Source: Cellulosimicrobium cellulans (GTDB lineage: Bacteria > Actinomycetota > Actinomycetes > Actinomycetales > Cellulomonadaceae). Taken from it: 64,000 bases of DNA. The notes beneath the pieces were generated by a model. It did not search any database and was not told the origin of the DNA. It worked only from the letters and a program-made list of their open reading frames with translations. The DNA is taken from contig NZ_JAMXST010000003.1 of NCBI RefSeq assembly GCF_024124905.1, forward strand, positions 310,001 through 374,000. Direction: 5' to 3'. Positions 15,810-24,443 of the stretch are shown here, in pieces; the stretch's first letter is position 1; the number at the start of each line of letters is the position of its first letter. The translations under genes and the position numbers were made by a program.

Positions 15810-16571
15810 ATGACCGCCACCCGGCTCGTCCGCCCCGCGACCGTCGCCCCCCGCGCCCGGGGCGCGCGCACCGCCGTCGCGACGCTGACGCTCACGTCGC
15901 TCGCGATCGCCGCCTTCGCCGTCCTGCCGTACCTCACGGCCTCCCTCCCCGCGCTGGCCCGCGACGACGTCGGGCTCGCCGCCGCGTACGCCGGGGCACC
16001 CGGGTTCGTGCTCGGCGCGTTCTACGCCCACGTCGTCGCGGGCGGGGTCGCGCTCGTGTGCGCCCCGTTCCAGCTCTGGGCCGGGCTGCGTCGCCGGCAC
16101 CCGGGCGCGCACCGCTGGACGGGTCGGGTCTACGTCGCGGCCGTCGCGGTCGGCGGTGTGGCCGGGCTCGTCCTCGTGCCCGTCAACCAGGCCGGGGTCG
16201 TCGGGACGCTCGGCTTCGGGGCGCTCGCCGTCCTGTGGCTGTGGACGACGTGGCGCGGCCTCCGCGCCGTCCGCAGCGGCGACGTCGCCGCGCACCAGGA
16301 CTGGATGACGCGCAGCTTCGCGCTCACCTACGCCGGCGTGACGCTGCGGCTGTGGACGACGGCGCTCGTCGTCGTCCAGACGCTCGCCCTCGGCGACGCG
16401 GTCGACCCCGACGTCGCGTTCGATCGCGCGTACGCGCTCGCACCGTTCCTCTCCTGGGTGCCCAACCTCGTCGTCGCCGAGCTGCTCGTCCGACGGCGAC
16501 GCGCCCGCCGGGGCCCGACGGCGGTCAGGTCGGCGGTCCGGGCCGCTCAGCGCACGAGCCCCGACTCGTAG
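15810..16571 (+). CDS. DUF2306-type multi-span membrane protein
   Basis: A 253-residue integral membrane protein with about six or seven spans. It contains the DUF2306 pattern HVVAGGVALVCAPFQLW with RRRHPGAHRWTGRVYV, and a later HQDWMTRSFALTYAGVTLRLW. The conserved His residues suggest cofactor binding, possibly haem, but function is not established. Its last 25 bp overlap the convergent response regulator gene, so the two transcripts would be antisense to each other at their ends. Confidence 0.75.
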   Translation: MTATRLVRPATVAPRARGARTAVATLTLTSLAIAAFAVLPYLTASLPALARDDVGLAAAYAGAPGFVLGAFYAHVVAGGVALVCAPFQLWAGLRRRHPGAHRWTGRVYVAAVAVGGVAGLVLVPVNQAGVVGTLGFGALAVLWLWTTWRGLRAVRSGDVAAHQDWMTRSFALTYAGVTLRLWTTALVVVQTLALGDAVDPDVAFDRAYALAPFLSWVPNLVVAELLVRRRRARRGPTAVRSAVRAAQRTSPDS

Positions 16572-17275
16572 GCCGCGACGACGAGCTGGACGCGGTCCCG
16601 GCAGCCGGTCTTGCGCAGCGACTCCGAGACGTGGGACTTCACCGTCGTCTCGGAGATGAACAGCTCCGCCCCGATCTCGGCGTTGGACAGCCCCCGCGCC
16701 ACGGCGAGCACGACCTCCCGCTCGCGCGCCGTGAGGTCGTCCACGCCGGGGAACGGGCGGGTCGCGGCGCGTGCCGCGAAGTCACCGACGAGGCGGCGCG
16801 TGACGTTCGGTCCGAGCAGCATCGAGCCGTCGGCGACGAGCCGCACCCCCTCCACGAGGCGCGGCGCCGGCACGTCCTTGAGCAGGAACCCGCTCGCCCC
16901 GGCGCGCAACGCGTCGTAGACGTACTCGTCGAGGTCGAACGTCGTGAGCACGAGGACGCGCGTGCCCGGGTGCCGCGCCACGAGCTCCCGCGTCGCGCCG
17001 AGACCGTCGAGCCGGGGCATGCGCACGTCCACGACGGCGACGTGGGGCTCGACCCGCGCGACGACCTCGAGGAGCTCGTACCCGTCGCCCGCGGACCCGA
17101 CGACCTCCAGCCCGTCCGCCGCGTCGAGGATCGCGGCGAACCCGTGCCGGACGACGGGCTGGTCGTCCGCGACGACGACGCGCACCGGGGCGTGGAGCGG
17201 TCGGGACGCAGGGGCCGCGGCGTCTGCGGCGTCTGCGGACCCTGCGCCGGCCGCCCGGCCCGCATGCGGGCTCAC
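16547..17275 (-). CDS. NarL/LuxR-type response regulator
   Basis: A 242-residue response regulator. A 25-residue Ala-rich start is followed by the receiver (VRVVVADDQPVVRHGF, phosphoacceptor Asp in VAVVDVRMPRLDG, switch Lys in GFLLKDVP) and a C-terminal LuxR helix-turn-helix (LTAREREVVLAVARGLSNAEIG). The GTG start overlaps the kinase stop (GTGA). It pairs with the kinase at 17272-18660. Targets unknown; none of the neighbours is an obvious transporter target. Confidence 0.92.
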   Translation of the reverse strand: MSPHAGRAAGAGSADAADAAAPASRPLHAPVRVVVADDQPVVRHGFAAILDAADGLEVVGSAGDGYELLEVVARVEPHVAVVDVRMPRLDGLGATRELVARHPGTRVLVLTTFDLDEYVYDALRAGASGFLLKDVPAPRLVEGVRLVADGSMLLGPNVTRRLVGDFAARAATRPFPGVDDLTAREREVVLAVARGLSNAEIGAELFISETTVKSHVSESLRKTGCRDRVQLVVAAYESGLVR

Positions 17276-18660
17276 GCGCTCGCCACCGGCGCGGACGCCG
17301 CGGGGCTCGCGACCCCGACGAGCAGGATGCGGGCCTCGACCACGAACGTCGCACCGTCGTCGCCCACGCCGGTCGAGAGCGTCCCGCCCAGGGCCTCGAC
17401 CCGCTCGCGCATCCCGGCGAGGCCGCGCCCCGTGCCGCCCACCCCGCCCGGCGCCGCGCCCTCGACCGGGTTGCTCACCCGCAGCACCGCCGTCCGGTGC
17501 CCGTCCCGGCCGACGACGCGCGCGTCGACCACGACCGGCTTCCCCGGCGCGTGGCGTCGCGCGTTGGTCAGCGCCTCCTGCGCCGCGCGGTAGAGCGCGT
17601 AGCCCGGGGCGGCGGGCACGGCCTCGAACCCGCCCGTGAGCGTCACGTCCTGGCCTGCCGCCCGCGCCGCCTCGACCAGCCCGACGACGTCCCCCGCCCC
17701 CGGCTGGGGCGCCAGGTCGGGCGCGGCGTCCTCGCTGCGCTGGAGCACCGCGAGCACCTGGCGCAGCTCGCCGAGCGCCTCGCGCGCGTCCGTCGCGATG
17801 TCGGCGAGCACGGCGCGCGCGGTGTCGTCGAGGTCCGGGTGCACGTACGGCGCCGACTCCGCGCGCACGGCGACGAGCGAGACGTGGTGCGCGACGACGT
17901 CGTGCAGGTCGTGCGCCACGCGCGCCCGCTCCGCGGTGACCGCCTGCGCCTCGGCGGCGCGCCGCGTCGCCGCAGCGGCCGCGCGTGCGGCCGACCGGGA
18001 GCGCGCGACCGCGCCGAGCGACGCGGCGACGGCGATCACGGCGACGACCCAGAAGCAGTACAGCGCCCAGATGACCAGGTGCTCGCCGGGCGCGGAGGAG
18101 ATCTCGCTCGTCGTGCCGGACTCTGTGATCTCGGTCCATCGTGGGTCATTGCTCGACACCGCCCACACCGGCCCGATCGGCAGCAGGGCGACGATCGGCA
18201 GCCACGCGTACAGCCCCGCGAGCACGATCGCGACGAGGCCGGGGACGACGGCCCGGTGCCACCCGTCGACAGCGGCCACGACCGCGACGGCCAGGAGCCC
18301 GAGCCACCAGCCCCACACGAACGCGCCCGTGACCACGACGGTGACGAACGGGAGCGCCGTGAGGGCGGTGCCGAGGACGGGGGAGCGGCGAGCGACGAGC
18401 ACCCCGGCGACGACGCACAGGTCGAGCAGCGGCAGCACGAGGCCGGCGCCGAGCAGGAGGTCCTCCGTGAGGACCGGGGACTCCCACAGCCCGGCAGCCC
18501 CGGACCGGCCCCACGTGGGCGTCGCGAGGAGGAACAGCCCCACGACGAGCGCGAGGAACCCCGGCAGCGCCCAGGGCTGGAGCCGGACCCACCGGTCCGA
18601 CGGGGCGGGCGTGGCGGCCGTGGCGGGAGCGTCCTGCGGCCGAGCGGCGACGACGTTCAT
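17272..18660 (-). CDS. Sensor histidine kinase, HisKA_3 type
   Basis: A 462-residue membrane kinase. The N-terminal half has several spans (roughly residues 30-215) without a clear extracellular sensor domain. The dimerisation/phosphorylation helix is RARVAHDLHDVVAHHVSLV, with the phosphoacceptor His in DLHD. The ATPase domain includes ALYRAAQEALTNARRHAPG and GTGRGLAGMRERV. It is transcribed with the response regulator downstream. Stimulus unknown. Confidence 0.92.
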   Translation of the reverse strand: MNVVAARPQDAPATAATPAPSDRWVRLQPWALPGFLALVVGLFLLATPTWGRSGAAGLWESPVLTEDLLLGAGLVLPLLDLCVVAGVLVARRSPVLGTALTALPFVTVVVTGAFVWGWWLGLLAVAVVAAVDGWHRAVVPGLVAIVLAGLYAWLPIVALLPIGPVWAVSSNDPRWTEITESGTTSEISSAPGEHLVIWALYCFWVVAVIAVAASLGAVARSRSAARAAAAATRRAAEAQAVTAERARVAHDLHDVVAHHVSLVAVRAESAPYVHPDLDDTARAVLADIATDAREALGELRQVLAVLQRSEDAAPDLAPQPGAGDVVGLVEAARAAGQDVTLTGGFEAVPAAPGYALYRAAQEALTNARRHAPGKPVVVDARVVGRDGHRTAVLRVSNPVEGAAPGGVGGTGRGLAGMRERVEALGGTLSTGVGDDGATFVVEARILLVGVASPAASAPVASA

Positions 18661-18906
18661 GCCGCCGATCCTCGCGCGCCCGACCCGGCGGCGGCCACCG
18701 TCCTGAGAAGGACCCGCCGTCGACCATACGCAGGGTGCCGAACCCTGGATCCCTCCCCACGATCGGCCCGCCGTGAGGAGCGACCCCGGGTTCGACGGAG
18801 TGGGGTGACGTCGGGCGCACGGCCCGACGGCGGTCCGGCGGTTAGCGTTGTCCCGTCCCCCGCGCGCGCCGACCCGGGCGTGGCGCCGTGGTAGCCGGAG
18901 GTGCCG

Positions 18907-20766
18907 ATGGAGTTCCCGTTCAGCCTCACCGAGGAGCAGATCCTCTCGCTCATCGTCGTGGGCACGCTCGCGGTCGTCGCGATCGTCGGCGTGAACATCC
19001 TCGCGCCCAAGGCGGGGGTGGCGGCGCCGCTGGTGCTCGTCGCGGTGGGCGTCGCGGTGAGCTTCGTCCCCGCGGTGCCGGAGATCGAGTTCGAGCCCGA
19101 GTGGATCCTCGCGGGCATCCTGCCGCCGCTCCTGTACTCCGCGGCGGTCGGGCTGCCGACGATGGACTTCCGGCGGGACTTCACGGCGATCAGCGGGCTC
19201 TCCGTGGTCCTCGTCCTGCTCAGCACGGTGCTGCTCGGGTACCTCTTCACCTGGCTGATCCCCGGCATCCCGCTCGCCGCCGGGTTCGCGCTCGGCGCGA
19301 TCGTGAGCCCGACGGACGCCGTCGCGACGTCGATCGTCAAACGGCTCGGGGCGTCGCCACGCGTCGTCACGCTGCTCGAGGGCGAGAGCCTGCTCAACGA
19401 CGCCTCCGCGCTCGTGCTCCTGCGGTCGGCGATCGCCGCCATCGCGCTCACGGTGGCCAGCGACGGGGTCGCCCCCGCGTTCTCGCTGTGGGCGGTCGCG
19501 GGCGACTTCGTGTTCGCCGTCGTCGTCGCCGTGATCGTGGGGTTCCTCGTCGGCTTCCTCGGCCTCACCGTCCGGCGCCGGCTCGCCAACCCGGCGCTGA
19601 GCACGGCCGTCTCGTTCGTCGTGCCGTTCATCGCCTACCTGCCCACCGAGGAGCTCGGCGCGTCGGGCCTCGTCGCGGTCGTGACGGCCGGGCTCGTCAC
19701 GGGCAACGGCGCCGCCAAGTACCTGCGGCCGCAGCACCGCCTCGCCGAGGAGTCGAACTGGCGCACCGTCGAGCTGCTCCTCGAGGGCACGGTCTTCCTC
19801 CTCATGGGCCTGGAGCTGTTCGCCCTCGTCACCGACGTGCAGGAGGCGCACGGGAGCCTGTGGCGGGCCGTCGGCATCGCGGCGCTCGCGGCGGTCGTCA
19901 TCCTCGTCGTGCGGTCGGCGTACGTCGCGACGCTCCTGCGGTCCCTCGCGCGCAGGGCACGCCGAGGAGAGTCGCTGCGCGGCGTGATCCAGGGCATGCA
20001 GGAGAAGATCGACGCACGGTTCGGTCCGGCCGAGTCGCCCGTCGAGACGTACGAGCCCTCGGGGCGCCACCGCGGCGGCGCCCCCCGGACGGGTGGACCG
20101 AAGGAGGTCCCGCAGGCGCGCGTCGGGCGCATCCGCACGTCGTTGCGCCGCCGCGCGGCCGACATCGACTACCTCACGGCCGAGCCGCTCGGGTGGCGCG
20201 AGGGCACGCTCCTCGTCTGGGCCGGCATGCGCGGCGTGGTGACGCTGGCCGCGGCACAGACCCTGCCCACCGACACGCCGCAGCGCTCGTTCCTCGTGCT
20301 CGTCGCGTTCGGCGTCGCCGCGGGCACGCTCGTCGTCCAGGGCGGGACGCTGCCGTGGGTCGTGCGCCGCTTGGGGCTGGCGGGCGGGTCGACCCGCGCC
20401 GACGAGGACCGCGGCGCCGTCCGCGCCGAGCTCGACGCCGCCGCCGTGGCCGTCATCGACGCGCCCGACCTGCGCCGCGACGACGGCACCACGTACGACG
20501 GCGACGTCGTCGCCCGCGTGCGGCGCGACGTCGTGCGGGAGCTGGAGAACCGCGACACCGACGCCGCGACGTCGGCCGACCTCTTCGCCCAGTACAAGGA
20601 GCTGCGCCTGCGCGCCATCGCCGCGCAGCGGGTGGCGCTGCTCGACGCACGGACCTCCGGCGCGTACAGCTCGCAGGCCCTGCGGCACGCGCTCGACCTG
20701 CTGGACGCCGAGCAGATCGACCTCGAGCTGCGCCGCGGACCCTACGTCCCGGGCGACGACGACTGA
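18907..20766 (+). CDS. Na+/H+ antiporter, NhaP/CPA1 type
   Basis: A 619-residue antiporter exporting Na+ (or K+) in exchange for protons. Twelve or so spans occupy residues 10-380. The ion-site motifs are SPTDAVATSIV near 138 and GESLLNDASALVL near 162. A hydrophilic loop (about 350-420) precedes the last conserved span WAGMRGVVTLAAAQTLP. The C-terminal 150 residues are a cytoplasmic regulatory tail. The ATG at 18907 was chosen because GGAGG lies 5-6 bases upstream; a GTG 6 bases earlier is possible. A TAGCGT -10 element lies at 18843-18848. Confidence 0.9.
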   Translation: MEFPFSLTEEQILSLIVVGTLAVVAIVGVNILAPKAGVAAPLVLVAVGVAVSFVPAVPEIEFEPEWILAGILPPLLYSAAVGLPTMDFRRDFTAISGLSVVLVLLSTVLLGYLFTWLIPGIPLAAGFALGAIVSPTDAVATSIVKRLGASPRVVTLLEGESLLNDASALVLLRSAIAAIALTVASDGVAPAFSLWAVAGDFVFAVVVAVIVGFLVGFLGLTVRRRLANPALSTAVSFVVPFIAYLPTEELGASGLVAVVTAGLVTGNGAAKYLRPQHRLAEESNWRTVELLLEGTVFLLMGLELFALVTDVQEAHGSLWRAVGIAALAAVVILVVRSAYVATLLRSLARRARRGESLRGVIQGMQEKIDARFGPAESPVETYEPSGRHRGGAPRTGGPKEVPQARVGRIRTSLRRRAADIDYLTAEPLGWREGTLLVWAGMRGVVTLAAAQTLPTDTPQRSFLVLVAFGVAAGTLVVQGGTLPWVVRRLGLAGGSTRADEDRGAVRAELDAAAVAVIDAPDLRRDDGTTYDGDVVARVRRDVVRELENRDTDAATSADLFAQYKELRLRAIAAQRVALLDARTSGAYSSQALRHALDLLDAEQIDLELRRGPYVPGDDD

Positions 20767-20792
20767 CCGGCCGGGCCGCGGCCGCCCGGTGC

Positions 20793-20823
20793 TTGCGCCT
20801 TCCCCAGGGGAAGGACCTAGCGT
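20793..20823 (+). promoter_or_regulatory. MerR-type autoregulated, leaderless promoter
   Basis: -35 TTGCGC (20793-20798) and -10 TAGCGT (20818-20823) are separated by 19 bp, the long spacer typical of MerR-controlled promoters. A perfect palindrome, CCTTCCCC-A-GGGGAAGG (20798-20814), fills the spacer. The ATG of the regulator follows the -10 by exactly 7 bases with no Shine-Dalgarno sequence, so the mRNA should be leaderless. Confidence 0.75.
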
Positions 20824-20830
20824 CGCGGGC

Positions 20831-21631
20831 ATGGACGAGCACACGACGGGGCAGGTGGCCCGGGCGACGGGGCTGAGCGAGAAGGCGGTCCGCCTGTACG
20901 CGGACCGGGGGCTGCTCGCCGCCCGGCGGGCCACCGACGACGGGCCGCGCCTGTTCGACGACGGCCAGGTGGCGCGGGCGCGGCTGGTGCGGCTCCTGCG
21001 GGGCGTCGAGCTGTCGCTCGCCGACGTCGGGGAGGTGCTCGGCGCACCGGACGCCGTCGCGGCCTTCGACACGGTGTGGGGCGCGCGGCGGTCCTCGCTC
21101 CCGGGGTCGCTCGCGGCCGGGGAGTACGTCCGGTCCGTGCTCGCCGGGGCGCCACGCCTCGACGTGGAGGTGCGCCGGCGCGCGGTGGCGGAACGGCTCG
21201 TGCTCGGGACCGTGCGCCGCGCGACCCTTGAGGAGCTCCCGCGCGTGCTCCCGGAGGCGACCGCGGCCGTGTTCGACGTCCTGCGCACGGCCGGCGTGCC
21301 GCTCGCCGGGCACCCGTACGTCGAGTACCACGAGCGCGCGACCGAGGGGTTCGCCGCGCGCGTCACCGTGCAGGTCCCCGTGGCCGAGGCCGTGCGGCCA
21401 CCGCAGGGGTTCGTCCTCACCACGGACGGCCCCCACGACGAGGCGTACGTCGCGCTGACCGCCGCGGAGGTGGAAGACCAGGCCGGGCTCGTCCTGGTCC
21501 ACGACCACCTGTCGTCGGGGCGCGCCCTCGCCGACGGCGCACCCGCGGGCGACAACCGCGAGATCTACCTGCCCACGTGGGCGACGCGCGGTCCCGGCCC
21601 TGTCGTCGAGGTTGCGGTGCCCGTGGCCTGA
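20831..21631 (+). CDS. MerR-family regulator with GyrI-like ligand domain
   Basis: A 266-residue regulator. The N-terminal MerR winged helix (TTGQVARATGLSEKAVRLYADRGLL, then LVRLLRGVELSLADVGEVL) is followed by a coiled dimerisation helix and a C-terminal domain of the GyrI-like small-molecule-binding type (about residues 150-266), as in BmrR and TipA. This points to sensing of a hydrophobic or cationic compound. It sits directly under a promoter with its own palindrome, so it probably activates itself. No efflux gene adjoins it on the same strand. Confidence 0.88.
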   Translation: MDEHTTGQVARATGLSEKAVRLYADRGLLAARRATDDGPRLFDDGQVARARLVRLLRGVELSLADVGEVLGAPDAVAAFDTVWGARRSSLPGSLAAGEYVRSVLAGAPRLDVEVRRRAVAERLVLGTVRRATLEELPRVLPEATAAVFDVLRTAGVPLAGHPYVEYHERATEGFAARVTVQVPVAEAVRPPQGFVLTTDGPHDEAYVALTAAEVEDQAGLVLVHDHLSSGRALADGAPAGDNREIYLPTWATRGPGPVVEVAVPVA

Positions 21632-21644
21632 CCCGGTCTCGGGT

Positions 21645-22376
21645 TCAGACGTCGGCGGCGGCCAGCGCGCCGTCGACCCCCACGACGCCGAGCTCGAGGC
21701 GCGCGATCCCGTCGACCGGGACGGCGGACGACGCCCCGAGCCCGTCGGAGCTCCCCGCCTCCGTGGACGACCACGTGGCGACGACCTCCCGGGTGCCGGC
21801 GTCGTCCACGAGGACGAGCTGGTACGTCGCGCCGTCCTCCCACTCCCCGACGGGGTACGAGCACGACCAGTCGAGGCGGGTCCCCCACGCGGCCGGGGTG
21901 AGCGTGAGGTCGGCGTGCACGTCCGCCGCGCCGACCGGCTCCAGCGCGACCTCCGTCGTCCCGGCCGCGACCGGCGGCGGTGCGTCGTCCGGGCGGGTGA
22001 CGGCCACGCCGCCCGCGACGCCCGCCACGACCAGCCCGACGGCGGCCGCCCCGAGCAGCGCCCGGCGTCGGACCTGACGACGCCGCGCACCGGCCGCGAC
22101 GACGGCGAGCGGGACGACGACGCCGTCGTCGGACCCGTTCCCCGTGCCGCTCCGGACGCCCGCGTCGCCCGTGCCGTCCACGAGCGCGTCGGCGTGCTCC
22201 GCGGTGAGCATGCCGAGGATCCCGGGCATGCCGGCGAGCTCGCCGACGGCCTCGCGGCACGCGGCGCACGTGGACAGGTGCTGCTCGAACGCGCGGCGGT
22301 CGTGCGGGCTCAGCGCGCCCAGCACGTAGGCCGCGTCCCACTCGCGGTACGGGTCCGGGGGAGGGGTGGCGGTCAT
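21645..22376 (-). CDS. Anti-sigma factor, zinc-binding, RskA type
   Basis: A 243-residue membrane anti-sigma factor. The cytoplasmic ZAS motif HLSTCAACR (His-x3-Cys-x2-Cys) follows WDAAYVLGALSPHDRRAFEQ. One span lies at about 105-125 (ALLGAAAVGLVVAGVAGGVAV), and the extracytoplasmic RskA-like domain fills the rest (about 130-243). Its ATG overlaps the sigma gene stop (ATGA). It would hold the sigma factor at the membrane until a regulated proteolysis signal. Confidence 0.92.
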   Translation of the reverse strand: MTATPPPDPYREWDAAYVLGALSPHDRRAFEQHLSTCAACREAVGELAGMPGILGMLTAEHADALVDGTGDAGVRSGTGNGSDDGVVVPLAVVAAGARRRQVRRRALLGAAAVGLVVAGVAGGVAVTRPDDAPPPVAAGTTEVALEPVGAADVHADLTLTPAAWGTRLDWSCSYPVGEWEDGATYQLVLVDDAGTREVVATWSSTEAGSSDGLGASSAVPVDGIARLELGVVGVDGALAAADV

Positions 22377-22903
22377 GACGAGACTCCCTTCTCCTGCAGC
22401 GCGAGCCTCAGCGCGCGGAGCGCGTAGTGCATGCGGGACTTGACGGTCCCGGGCGGGACGCCGTGCGCCGACGCCATCTCGGCCACGGAACGCCCGTGGT
22501 AGTACGCGTCGACGACGACGGCCCGGTGCTCGGGGGAGAGCGACACGAGCGCGTCCGCGACGAGCCACGCGTCGAGGACGGCCTGCGTCGCGTCCGCCTC
22601 GCCGCGGTCGGGCACGTCGGCGCTCGCGAGCTCGCGGCGGTGGTGCGCGCTGCGCAGCTCGTCCACGACGAGGTTGCGTGCGACCGTGAAGAGCCACGCG
22701 CGCACCGATCCCTCCGGCCGTTCGAGCACCTCGGGGTGGCGCCACGCGCGCAGCAGCGTCTCCTGGACCACGTCCTGCGCCTGCGCCGGGTCGTCGGTGA
22801 GGCGCGCGACGTAGCGCTCCAGCGCGGGACCGTGCGCGGCGTGGACCGCCCGCAGCAGGTCGTCGGCGTCGGCGCGCACGCGCGGCACCTCCCCGTCCGT
22901 CAC
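22373..22903 (-). CDS. ECF RNA polymerase sigma factor (SigK-like)
   Basis: A 176-residue ECF sigma factor. Region 2 covers LTDDPAQAQDVVQETLLRAWRH and RAWLFTVARNLVVDELRS. Region 4 covers LSPEHRAVVVDAYYHGRSV and GVPPGTVKSRMHYALRALR. The GTG start overlaps the YceI stop (GTGA), and its end overlaps the anti-sigma start. This yceI-sigma-anti-sigma order suggests that the sigma drives its own operon in response to an envelope signal. Confidence 0.92.
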   Translation of the reverse strand: MTDGEVPRVRADADDLLRAVHAAHGPALERYVARLTDDPAQAQDVVQETLLRAWRHPEVLERPEGSVRAWLFTVARNLVVDELRSAHHRRELASADVPDRGEADATQAVLDAWLVADALVSLSPEHRAVVVDAYYHGRSVAEMASAHGVPPGTVKSRMHYALRALRLALQEKGVSS

Positions 22904-23586
22904 GACCCGGCCGACCGCACGAGGTCGAGGCCGAACTCGACGCTGCCCGCGTCGTCGACCGTGACGAACCCGAGGCTCGGTGCCTGGACGTCGAAGTCGG
23001 AGAACGTGATCGGCACGCTCCCGACCACCTGGACGCCGTCGGCGGTGGTGCCGACCTGGGCCTCGACCGTGACGGGCCGCGTCACGCCGTGGATCGTCAG
23101 GTCGCCCGTGAGCTCGACGTCGGCGGTGCCCGTGGGGAGGTCGGCGGGCTCGGTCAGGGCGAACGTCGCGGTGGGGAACGTCCCGACGTCGAGCGCGGAG
23201 CCGCGGAAGTAGGCGTCCCGCGGCGGCTCGTCCGTCGCGACGCTCGCCATGTCGACCTCGACCGTCGCCGCGGTGAGCGCGCCGTCGGCGACGGTGAACG
23301 ACCCCGTGACCTCGTCGGTCCTGCCGGTGACCGTGACGTCCTCGCCCTGGAGCACCTCGTGGACGCGGTACCCGGCGTAGGAGCCGTCGGCCACGGTCCA
23401 GTCGCCCGCGAGGCTCGCCGGGTCGAGCGCGCCCGCGTCGCCCGACGGCGCGTCGAGCGTCGGCTCCTCGGCCGCGGCCCGGTTGGACCAGTCCGCGTAC
23501 AGGCCGGGGCCGACCACGACCGCGGCACCGCCCAGCACCACGACACCGACCCCGACCCCCACGAGCACCTTCGTCCTCCTGCGCAC
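22900..23586 (-). CDS. YceI-family membrane-anchored lipocalin-like protein
   Basis: A 228-residue protein with one N-terminal span (about residues 6-28) and an extracytoplasmic YceI beta-barrel: LAGDWTVADGSYAGYRVHEVLQGEDVTVTGRTD, AYFRGSALDVGTFPTATF and GDLTIHGVTRPVTVEAQV. YceI proteins bind long isoprenoid or fatty chains, and many respond to stress. GTG start with GGGAGGAG upstream. It is the first gene of the operon with the ECF sigma and anti-sigma factors, and diverges from a secreted-repeat lipoprotein. Confidence 0.9.
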   Translation of the reverse strand: MRRRTKVLVGVGVGVVVLGGAAVVVGPGLYADWSNRAAAEEPTLDAPSGDAGALDPASLAGDWTVADGSYAGYRVHEVLQGEDVTVTGRTDEVTGSFTVADGALTAATVEVDMASVATDEPPRDAYFRGSALDVGTFPTATFALTEPADLPTGTADVELTGDLTIHGVTRPVTVEAQVGTTADGVQVVGSVPITFSDFDVQAPSLGFVTVDDAGSVEFGLDLVRSAGS

Positions 23587-23650
23587 GTCCGCTCCTCCCG
23601 ATCATCCTCCGTCGACCCCGTCACCCAGGGAGACGAGGCAGCCGCCCGAT

Positions 23651-23695
23651 CGGTTCAGTCGAGTCTCGCCGTGCGATCGGATGAACCGCACGGCG
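23651..23695. promoter_or_regulatory. Nested inverted repeats in the yceI/lipoprotein promoter region
   Basis: CGGTTCA (23651-23657) pairs with TGAACCG (23682-23688), and CGCCGTGCG (23667-23675) pairs with CGCACGGCG (23687-23695). These lie midway between divergent starts at 23586 and 23760, so they may form a shared control site for the sigma operon and the lipoprotein. Confidence 0.4.
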
Positions 23696-23759
23696 AGCCG
23701 CGTCGTCGTGACAGTAGGGGCCGTGCTCGCGACCCCGACCGTCCTCTCGAGGAGTCGAC

Positions 23760-24338
23760 ATGCGACGCACCCTGACCATCACCGCCCCGGCCCGGACCGC
23801 CCGCGCCGCCCCCGCCGTCGTGCTCGTCGCCGCGCTGGTCGGCGTGCTCGGTGGGTGCTCCGGCGGGGGAGGCGGCCTCTACGGCGGAGGCGGGAGCAGC
23901 CCGTCCACGGACTCCGGCACGACGAGCGACGGCGCGACCGGCGACGGCACGGGGTCCGGGCCGGCCCTCGGGACGGCAGACTCCTCGCTCGGCACCATCG
24001 TGGTCGACGGACAGGGGATGACCGTCTACTACTACGACAAGGACACGAAGGGCTCCGGGACGAGCGCGTGCGAGGGCGAGTGCGCCGCCGCGTGGCCCGC
24101 GGTCCACGCGGCGAGCGCGGAGCCCGAGGTCGAGGGCGTCACGGCGGAGGTCGGCACGATCACCGGCGTCGACGGCGAGCTCCAGGTCACGGTCGACGGC
24201 CGCCCCGTCTACACGTACGCGGCCGACCACGCCGCGGGAGACGTGTCGGGTCAGGGGGTCAACGGCGTCTGGCACGTCGTCGCGCCGGACGGCACCGAGA
24301 TCATGGACGCGGCCCCCGCAGCGGGGTCGGGCTACTGA
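23760..24338 (+). CDS. Lipoprotein with secreted repeats (PF03640 / COG4315 type)
   Basis: A 192-residue lipoprotein. The lipobox is LGGC with Cys33, followed by a Gly/Ser/Thr linker to about residue 75. Two copies of the secreted repeat follow: LGTIVVDGQGMTVYYYDKDT with CEGECAAAWPAV, and VTVDGRPVYTYAADHAAGD with GVNGVWHVVAPDG. Proteins of this type sit on the outer cell surface; a role in redox or electron transfer has been suggested but is not established. GAGGAG precedes the ATG. It diverges from the YceI-sigma operon, and YceI plus this family often occur together. Confidence 0.88.
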   Translation: MRRTLTITAPARTARAAPAVVLVAALVGVLGGCSGGGGGLYGGGGSSPSTDSGTTSDGATGDGTGSGPALGTADSSLGTIVVDGQGMTVYYYDKDTKGSGTSACEGECAAAWPAVHAASAEPEVEGVTAEVGTITGVDGELQVTVDGRPVYTYAADHAAGDVSGQGVNGVWHVVAPDGTEIMDAAPAAGSGY

Positions 24339-24381
24339 CCGACGCCCGGTCCCGGCCCGGACGGGCCCCGCGCCGGCCCGG

Positions 24382-24443
24382 TCACGCGTGGTCGAGCGGC
24401 GGCGAGCTCAGGCAGAACGGGTGGCCGTCCGGGTCCGCCGTGG
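24382..24443 (-). pseudogene. Relic C-terminus of a VOC/glyoxalase-type protein
   Basis: Directly after the endonuclease IV stop, about 20 codons read TTADPDGHPFCLSSPPLDHA then stop. ADPxGHPFCL is the usual C-terminal strand of actinobacterial glyoxalase-like proteins. No start or N-terminal part is present, so this is a residue of a deleted gene. The convergent 24339-24381 gap is GC-rich and hairpin-prone. Confidence 0.45.
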
